The position numbers and the translations under genes were made by a program. DNA of 10,400 nt, taken from contig NZ_CALKTS010000230.1 in the NCBI RefSeq assembly GCF_937997595.1, positions 1 through 10,400 of the forward strand. The letters are read 5' to 3'. The DNA comes from an uncultured Campylobacter sp. GTDB taxonomy: Bacteria; Campylobacterota; Campylobacteria; Campylobacterales; Campylobacteraceae. The notes under the pieces are model-generated. The model was not told the DNA's origin. It searched no databases and was given only the letters and a program-made list of their open reading frames with translations. The stretch's first letter is position 1. Every line of letters starts with the position of its first letter. This document shows, piece after piece, positions 6,303 to 10,400 of this stretch.

Positions 6303-7219
6303 TTAGCATCCTTCGCGCCGTTTTTGCTGAGGAATTCTTTAAGCACGCTAAGAGAGCCGATCAGCTCGCTCGTTTCGTAAGGGATCAAAATTTTATCCTT
6401 GCTAGGGTTTTTGGACAGCTCGCTGAAAGCGTTTACGCGACCTTGCGCGAGCAGGTATTCCGCCGCAAAGCTGGAAGCGCTCATCGCTAAATTTATATTG
6501 TCCATCGCGTCTTTTTGACCTTGTGCTAGCGCGATCTGCTCGTATTTTTTCGCATCCGCCATACGCTCGATCGCCTCGGCTTCGAGAACTTTCTCCTGCT
6601 TTAGCGCCTCGGCGTTTCGGATGAGGGCTGCTTTTTCAGCCTCGGCTTTAAGCTCGATCGCGCGCTTTTCGCGCTCTGCCTTCATCTGCATATTCATCGC
6701 CTCTTCGATGCCGTGCGGTACCGAAATTTCGGAAATTTCCACGCGCATGATCTTTACGCCCCAGTTATCCGCAGCGTCGCCCAGAGCAATTTGTAGCTTG
6801 GAATTTAGCTGATCGCGCGAACTAAGCGTGCTGTCTAGGCTCATCTCGCCGATCGCGCTACGTAGCGTCGTCATCGCTAAATTTGAAATCGCGCGGCGAT
6901 AATCCTCGACGTTGTAAAGCGCCATCTTGCCGTCGATAACCTTCAAAAACACGATACCGTCTACGCTTATGTTGACGTTATCTTTGGTGATGACTTGCTG
7001 CTTGCTGATGTCCACGAGCTGCTCGCGCACGCTCATCTTCGCGCGCACCGCGTCAAAAAATGGCACGATGATGTGAAAGCCGCCATCAAGCACCTTGTGA
7101 AAGCGACCCAGCCGCTCGATGATCAAAATTTCTGATTGTGAGACGATCTTGACCCCCATCTTTAGAATTGCCGCGATGAGGATGCAAAATACTATTACCG
7201 TAGTTACGAACCCTTCCAT
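6299..7219 (-). CDS. qmcA: SPFH/band-7 (paraslipin, QmcA-like) membrane protein
   Basis: QmcA/stomatin-like proteins form oligomeric scaffolds in the inner membrane and pair with NfeD proteins. From the chosen start the protein has 306 residues. An N-terminal anchor at about 4-20 is followed by the SPFH domain at about 24-170 (LIIERLGRFHKVLDGGFHIIVPFFD; MALYNVEDYRRAISNLAMTT; NWGVKIMRVEISEI), shown here as separate pieces. Next is an Ala/Glu/Lys-rich coiled coil at about 172-240 and a short C-terminal segment with LLAQGRVNAFSEL. I chose ATG at 7219 because AGGAG lies 5 nt upstream and the promoter -10 box is at 7254-7246. A possible upstream TTG at 7246 falls inside that -10 box and cannot be in the message. 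It is the first gene of the operon and overlaps NfeD by 4 nt. Confidence 0.9.
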   Translation of the reverse strand: MEGFVTTVIVFCILIAAILKMGVKIVSQSEILIIERLGRFHKVLDGGFHIIVPFFDAVRAKMSVREQLVDISKQQVITKDNVNISVDGIVFLKVIDGKMALYNVEDYRRAISNLAMTTLRSAIGEMSLDSTLSSRDQLNSKLQIALGDAADNWGVKIMRVEISEISVPHGIEEAMNMQMKAEREKRAIELKAEAEKAALIRNAEALKQEKVLEAEAIERMADAKKYEQIALAQGQKDAMDNINLAMSASSFAAEYLLAQGRVNAFSELSKNPSKDKILIPYETSELIGSLSVLKEFLSKNGAKDAK

Positions 7220-7245
7220 TTTCACTCCTGAATTAAAATTTCGCA

Positions 7246-7254
7246 ATTATAGCA
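7246..7254 (-). promoter_or_regulatory. Extended -10 promoter of the qmcA-nfeD-mntA-hepT-mqnC operon
   Basis: Reading the minus strand, TGCTATAAT is a perfect extended -10 (TGnTATAAT). Transcription would start near 7239, leaving a leader of about 20 nt with AGGAG before the ATG at 7219. No clear -35 is seen, as is usual for campylobacter sigma-70 promoters. Confidence 0.7.
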
Positions 7255-7287
7255 TTTTTAGCTTATTTTGGCTTTTAAGGCGCGCCG

Positions 7288-7296
7288 TGATACAAT
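7288..7296 (+). promoter_or_regulatory. Extended -10 promoter of the rightward MFS gene
   Basis: TGATACAAT matches the extended -10 TGnTATAAT with one change. Upstream T-tracts at 7255-7259, 7266-7269 and 7273-7276 resemble the T-rich upstream region of campylobacter promoters. Transcription would start near 7303, about 35 nt before the ATG at 7338. The -10 boxes of the two divergent promoters are only 33 nt apart. Confidence 0.6.
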
Positions 7297-7337
7297 TTCG
7301 CTAGATTTTTTATATTAAATTTACGGGATAAAATTTT

Positions 7338-8528
7338 ATGATCAGATACATCGTCCTGCTTCGACATTCGCGCAACTACCGCCTGCTCTTTTCGGCGGGT
7401 TTTATATGTATGTTCGGCCTATGGTTTTCGGTCGTTGGGATCGCTACGCTGCTCATTGAGCTTGGCGCGCCGGTGTGGGCGATCACGGCGGTGGGCGTCG
7501 TTTCGTTCGTGCCGAACGTCTTTTTGGCGCCCATCAATGGCATCATCGTGGATAAATTTCAACCAAAGCCGCTGATGACGGCGATGTTTATAACCGAGAT
7601 GATCAGTATTTTCATGCTGATTTTTATCGATAGCTTGGATTATCTGTGGCTGCTGCTTTTGATCGTGGTCGTGCGCAGCGTCGCAGGCACGCTATTTTTT
7701 CAGACCGAATCTTCCACGCTGCCGAAATTTCTAAGCCGTCCTTATCTCAAGCTTGCTAACGAGATGACGGGCATTATCTGGACGATCACATATACCTTCG
7801 GAATGGCGAGTGCTGGCGTTTTTATCCACTATTTCGGCGTGCGAGCGGCTTTTATTTTGGATTTTTGCTTATATGTTTTTTCGTTTTTCATCCTGCTGCG
7901 GCTAAATTTTAAAGACCTCGCAAGAAACGCGCGTGAGCCGGTGTTTAAGATGCTAAAAGAGGGCTTTTCTTATCTGCGCTCGCACCCTTTGGTGGTGCAT
8001 CTCATCGTCCTTCACGCCTTCGTCGCCGTCACCACCTACGACAATCTCATCGCGCTTCTTGCGAAGTATAAATACAAAGAAATTTTAAGCGCCTCGCTAG
8101 TCATCGGGCTTATGAATATGTCGCGCTCGGCGGCTGCGTTTTTCGGACAGATATGGCTAAGCAAGATCGTAAACAAGCACACTTTTTTTTGGCTATTGCT
8201 GGGGCAGTTTGCGGGCATCGCGCTGTGGGCGGTGCTGGAGTTTAACTACTGGCTTTCGTTTGCGGGCATGATCGCGGCGGGATTTTTCATCACGACGGTG
8301 TGGTCGTATTCTTTTACGCAGCTGCAAAGCCACGTCGATAGGGAATTTTTCGGGCGCGTTATCGCCTACAACGACATGGCGTATTTCATCGTCGCCACAC
8401 TCGTGTCGGCCGCGATCGGATTTTTTTTCGAGATTGGATTTTCGCTTTCGCAAATTACCTTCGGCATGGGCTTAATGTTTGCAATCGCGGCGTTTTATTA
8501 TAAATTTTTGATCTACGAAAAAATTTAA
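7338..8528 (+). CDS. MFS transporter (MFS_3/EntS-like exporter type)
   Basis: This inner-membrane protein of 396 residues has about 12 hydrophobic segments, the usual size for a major facilitator. The loop after the second segment carries a motif-A-like NGIIVDKFQPKPLM at residues 67-80 (Asp-Lys-Phe in place of the commoner Asp-Arg-x-Gly-Arg). The N-terminal half (RNYRLLFSAGFICMFGLWF, then FVPNVFLAPINGIIVDKF) and the central EGFSYLRSHP loop look like the EntS/MFS_3 group, many of which export siderophores or drugs. Substrate cannot be told from the sequence. The start is ATG at 7338 with a weak GGGA about 9 nt upstream; the stop is TAA at 8526-8528. It is a single-gene unit, divergent from qmcA and convergent with the next MFS gene. 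Confidence 0.85.
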   Translation: MIRYIVLLRHSRNYRLLFSAGFICMFGLWFSVVGIATLLIELGAPVWAITAVGVVSFVPNVFLAPINGIIVDKFQPKPLMTAMFITEMISIFMLIFIDSLDYLWLLLLIVVVRSVAGTLFFQTESSTLPKFLSRPYLKLANEMTGIIWTITYTFGMASAGVFIHYFGVRAAFILDFCLYVFSFFILLRLNFKDLARNAREPVFKMLKEGFSYLRSHPLVVHLIVLHAFVAVTTYDNLIALLAKYKYKEILSASLVIGLMNMSRSAAAFFGQIWLSKIVNKHTFFWLLLGQFAGIALWAVLEFNYWLSFAGMIAAGFFITTVWSYSFTQLQSHVDREFFGRVIAYNDMAYFIVATLVSAAIGFFFEIGFSLSQITFGMGLMFAIAAFYYKFLIYEKI

Positions 8529-8538
8529 AATTTTAAAG

Positions 8539-9690
8539 CTATCTTTTCGGCGCGATCTCGGGGCGGAAGATAGCAAATATAAATAAAAAGCTCATCGCCG
8601 CGAAAAACACCCAGATAAAGCCGTTTGCGCCCAAAAATTTCATCATTGCGCCGATTATTAAAGGCGAGCAGAGCGACGCGCTCGAATAGATAAAAAGCAT
8701 CGCCGCCGAAATTCGCACACGAGATGCGCCCTCGCCGGTGATGGAGTCGTTTGCGCGCGCGATGGCGAGCGAATACAAAGGAAAGGCGCCAAATCCCAAC
8801 ATCAACGCAAGTGCGCACGTTAGGATGAAGCTTTTAGCAAAAAATAGCGCCGCGCAGGAAGCAAGACCTACGGCGCAAACTATCATTATGGCGCGTTTGC
8901 GACCAAACTTATCTGAAATAGTGCCGCAGACGAGCTGCGCTAAGAAGCCTCCTGCCATCGCCGATCCCATAAATGCGCCCACCGAGCCCACTCCAAGCCC
9001 TGCGCTTAGCACGAAAACGCTCGCCATCGAAAAAAAGCCGTTAATCAAAATGCCCGCGCAAACCACAGTTGCAAACGCAAGCGGCGGCACTATTGAAATT
9101 TGCGGCATAGAAACTCGCATGCGAGCGGGGACTCTAGGAGAGTTGAAGCGGATTAGATTTACCGGCAGCAGCGCTAGGATGATAAAAAATGCGCTTAGCA
9201 CGAAGACCTTCATCGTTCCGAAATTTAGCGCCAAAATTATAACTCCTATCGCAAACGCGCCGTAAAAAACCGCTTCGTAGATCGCCAGCACGCGGGAGCG
9301 GATGGAGTTTGTGATCTTTGAGTTTATCCAGCTTTCGATTATCATCAAAAGCGCGTAGTAGCAAAAGCCCAAAATAAAGCGCAAAATCGCCCAATATACG
9401 AGGTTTGAGCCAAGATCGTGCAGCATCGCCGCGATGCCAAAAAGCGCCGTAAAGACCGCGTATGCCCGCACGTACGAGAGTGCGCCGATTATCGAAGGTA
9501 CGAAAAAGCCGCTAAAGATCGCCCCTAAAAAGAAAAACGCCGAAATCGCTCCGATCTCAAGCTCGCTGTGGCCGGATTCTTTTAGCATGATGCCTGCGCT
9601 TGCGATGACTAGCGCGTCGCCGATAAACATAAAGAAAATCCCCAGAAATAGGGGGCTTAGCGAGCGTGCCGCGCGCATGGACTCAAACAA
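8539..9690 (-). CDS. MFS transporter (YcaD-like)
   Basis: This 383-residue inner-membrane protein has about 12 hydrophobic segments. Residues 119-149 (ESWINSKITNSIRSRVLAIY and following YGAFAIG) and GFGAFPLYSLAIARANDSI at 299-317 resemble the YcaD/UPF0226 branch of the major facilitators. A second-half motif A, GTISDKFGRKRAIMI, lies at 256-270. Substrate is unknown. The start is TTG at 9690, with AAGGA 7 nt upstream. The ATG four codons in (9678) would place the ribosome site 19 nt away, so TTG is preferred. Ten nucleotides separate its stop from that of the opposing MFS gene, and a 14-bp A/T palindrome lies at 8524-8537 across that junction. It is only distantly similar in motifs to its neighbour, so the pair does not look like a duplication. 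Confidence 0.85.
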   Translation of the reverse strand: MFESMRAARSLSPLFLGIFFMFIGDALVIASAGIMLKESGHSELEIGAISAFFFLGAIFSGFFVPSIIGALSYVRAYAVFTALFGIAAMLHDLGSNLVYWAILRFILGFCYYALLMIIESWINSKITNSIRSRVLAIYEAVFYGAFAIGVIILALNFGTMKVFVLSAFFIILALLPVNLIRFNSPRVPARMRVSMPQISIVPPLAFATVVCAGILINGFFSMASVFVLSAGLGVGSVGAFMGSAMAGGFLAQLVCGTISDKFGRKRAIMIVCAVGLASCAALFFAKSFILTCALALMLGFGAFPLYSLAIARANDSITGEGASRVRISAAMLFIYSSASLCSPLIIGAMMKFLGANGFIWVFFAAMSFLFIFAIFRPEIAPKR

Positions 9691-9720
9691 TGACTTTTCC
9701 TTGGAATTAAATTTAGCGTT

Positions 9721-9726
9721 ATTGTA
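9721..9726 (-). promoter_or_regulatory. Probable -10 box of the leftward YcaD-like MFS gene
   Basis: On the minus strand TACAAT lies 30 nt upstream of the TTG start at 9690, giving a leader of roughly 25 nt. An A/T-rich stretch follows upstream to about 9780. The TGn extension is absent, so support is moderate. Confidence 0.4.
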
Positions 9727-10203
9727 GCTTTTTATTGATTAAAGCTCGGTTTTTATGTAAAAAAATATTTGAAAAATTTCGATTCGGATAGAGATTTTAA
9801 AAAGATGCGAAAATTTATAAAGGAAAATCAAGCCAAAATTTTATCGCAGATGCCTAAGATCAGGTGTAGGTAGCGCGCCGAAAAGCCCAGCTTGCAATAA
9901 AATTTTACCGCAGCGGTTTTAAAACGACGCGAGCGTTTAAATTTATAAGCAAACCTGTAACGAAGCGCTGAAATTTTAAGATAAATTTTAATCCAAGCAT
10001 TAAAGCTTTAGCGGTCGTGCCTCGTCGCACCAAAGAGTCGAGTTTTATTGAAAAGCCCTGCGGCCGAAGCGGCGATCCGCGCGGCTAAATTTTAAAATAA
10101 AATTTCAATCCTTGCGGATAAACTTATGAGGCTTACTTCAAAGATAAAATTTTAAAATTTCATAGAGCAAAACTGGGGCGCAAAAGGGGCAGAATTTAAA
10201 ATT
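9727..10203. repeat. Gene-free spacer with dispersed AAATTT words
   Basis: I see no supported gene or RNA. AAATTT centres occur near 9776, 9813, 9838, 9902, 9941, 9973, 9985, 10089, 10102, 10149 and 10157, less regularly than in the other spacers. About 100 bp at 9987-10087 lack the motif and are G+C-rich with short hairpins. A 22-codon frame starting ATG at 9805 has no good ribosome site. Just after the ABC gene stop there is an AGAATTT/AAATTCT palindrome (about 10191-10205), too A/T-rich to call a terminator. Confidence 0.55.
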
Positions 10204-10400
10204 CTAGCCATTTTGCATTATCCCTTTTAGGCTGCGATACTCCTCGCATTCGCCCGTCAGCTTCGCGTCGGTGCCGATGGCGAGAATGCGGCCGTTTTTC
10301 ATCACGGCGATATTGTCGGCGCGCTCGATCGTGGAGAGGCGGTGCGCGATTACAAAGACGATTTTGCTTTGTTTGATCTTTTCGATGACGTTTGAGATCT
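10204..10400 (-). CDS. ABC transporter ATP-binding/permease protein, C-terminal end only
   Basis: Only the last 64 residues are inside the window; the rest lies beyond the right edge. They show the end of an ABC ATPase domain: the H-loop in SKIVFVIAHRLSTIERADNI (switch histidine in IAHRLST), then the final strand IAVMKNGRILAIGTDAKL. The short C-terminus ends MQNG followed by TAG at 10206-10204. IAHRLST and the GTDAKL ending are typical of exporters with fused membrane and ATPase domains (MsbA or multidrug type), so a fused exporter is likely, but the membrane part cannot be seen. It is read leftward, about 0.5 kb upstream of the YcaD-like gene and probably independent of it. Confidence 0.85.
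   Translation of the reverse strand, partial: ISNVIEKIKQSKIVFVIAHRLSTIERADNIAVMKNGRILAIGTDAKLTGECEEYRSLKGIMQNG

Noticed and set aside
7220..7246. N-terminal extension of the SPFH protein starting at TTG 7246
   Set aside because: The TTG lies within the -10 box, and the ATG at 7219 has a strong AGGAG site.
8524..8537. A/T palindrome TTTAAAATTTTAAA as a bidirectional terminator between the convergent MFS genes
   Set aside because: No G+C-rich stem or clear T-run; it may simply be an instance of the widespread AAATTT word.
8738..9265. A 175-codon plus-strand frame
   Set aside because: Shadow of the YcaD-like transporter on the other strand; no family features.
7338..9690. The two MFS genes as an inverted duplication
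   Set aside because: Their motifs differ (MFS_3/EntS-like against YcaD-like) and no extended similarity is visible.
9805..9873. A 22-codon plus-strand frame starting ATG
   Set aside because: No convincing ribosome site or promoter, and the composition matches the spacer.

Overview
The window looks like chromosomal DNA of a Campylobacterota species, most likely a comparatively G+C-rich anaerobic or oral Campylobacter (C. gracilis / showae / rectus type). The basis is the protein flavour, a futalosine-pathway menaquinone gene (mqnC), extended -10 promoters (TGnTATAAT type) without clear -35 boxes, and long spacers full of AAATTT words. The genus call is an inference; no rRNA or other marker is present.

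Layout. Positions 1-1376 (-) hold the N-terminal part of an ATP-dependent DNA helicase RecG. It starts at TTG, runs off the left edge, and carries a very long low-complexity insertion. A 0.6-kb gene-free spacer follows, then an M16-family zinc-protease homologue lacking the zinc motif (1998-3257, -), then a 0.7-kb gene-free spacer with a possible structured element at 3551-3664. Positions 3959-7219 (-) form a tight five-gene operon read right to left: SPFH/band-7 protein (QmcA-like), NfeD-like partner, MntA antitoxin, HepT toxin, and MqnC. The first two overlap by 4 nt, NfeD and MntA are 1 nt apart, MntA and HepT overlap by 8 nt, and HepT and MqnC are 2 nt apart. Back-to-back promoters at about 7246-7296 drive this operon leftward and an MFS transporter rightward (7338-8528). 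A second, different MFS transporter (8539-9690, -) converges on it with 10 nt between stop codons. After another 0.5-kb gene-free stretch, the last 64 codons of an ABC-transporter ATPase enter from the right edge (10204-10400, -).

How it works together. QmcA and NfeD are a known membrane-scaffold pair. MqnC makes the cyclic intermediate of the futalosine route to menaquinone. A type VII MntA-HepT toxin-antitoxin module sits between them as if spliced into the operon; the Shine-Dalgarno of mqnC lies inside the last codons of hepT. The transporters and the protease homologue have no obvious link to this operon.

The most unusual signal is compositional. AAATTT (often GAAATTTTA) recurs at about 24-33 bp in every gene-free stretch, roughly ten times denser than in the M16 and mqnC genes. 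It also appears in frame inside the disordered insertion of RecG and the disordered tail of NfeD. AAATTT is one form of RAATTY, the methylation motif linked to self-DNA recognition in C. jejuni transformation. An uptake-tag or nucleoid-protein role is therefore a testable idea, not a conclusion.
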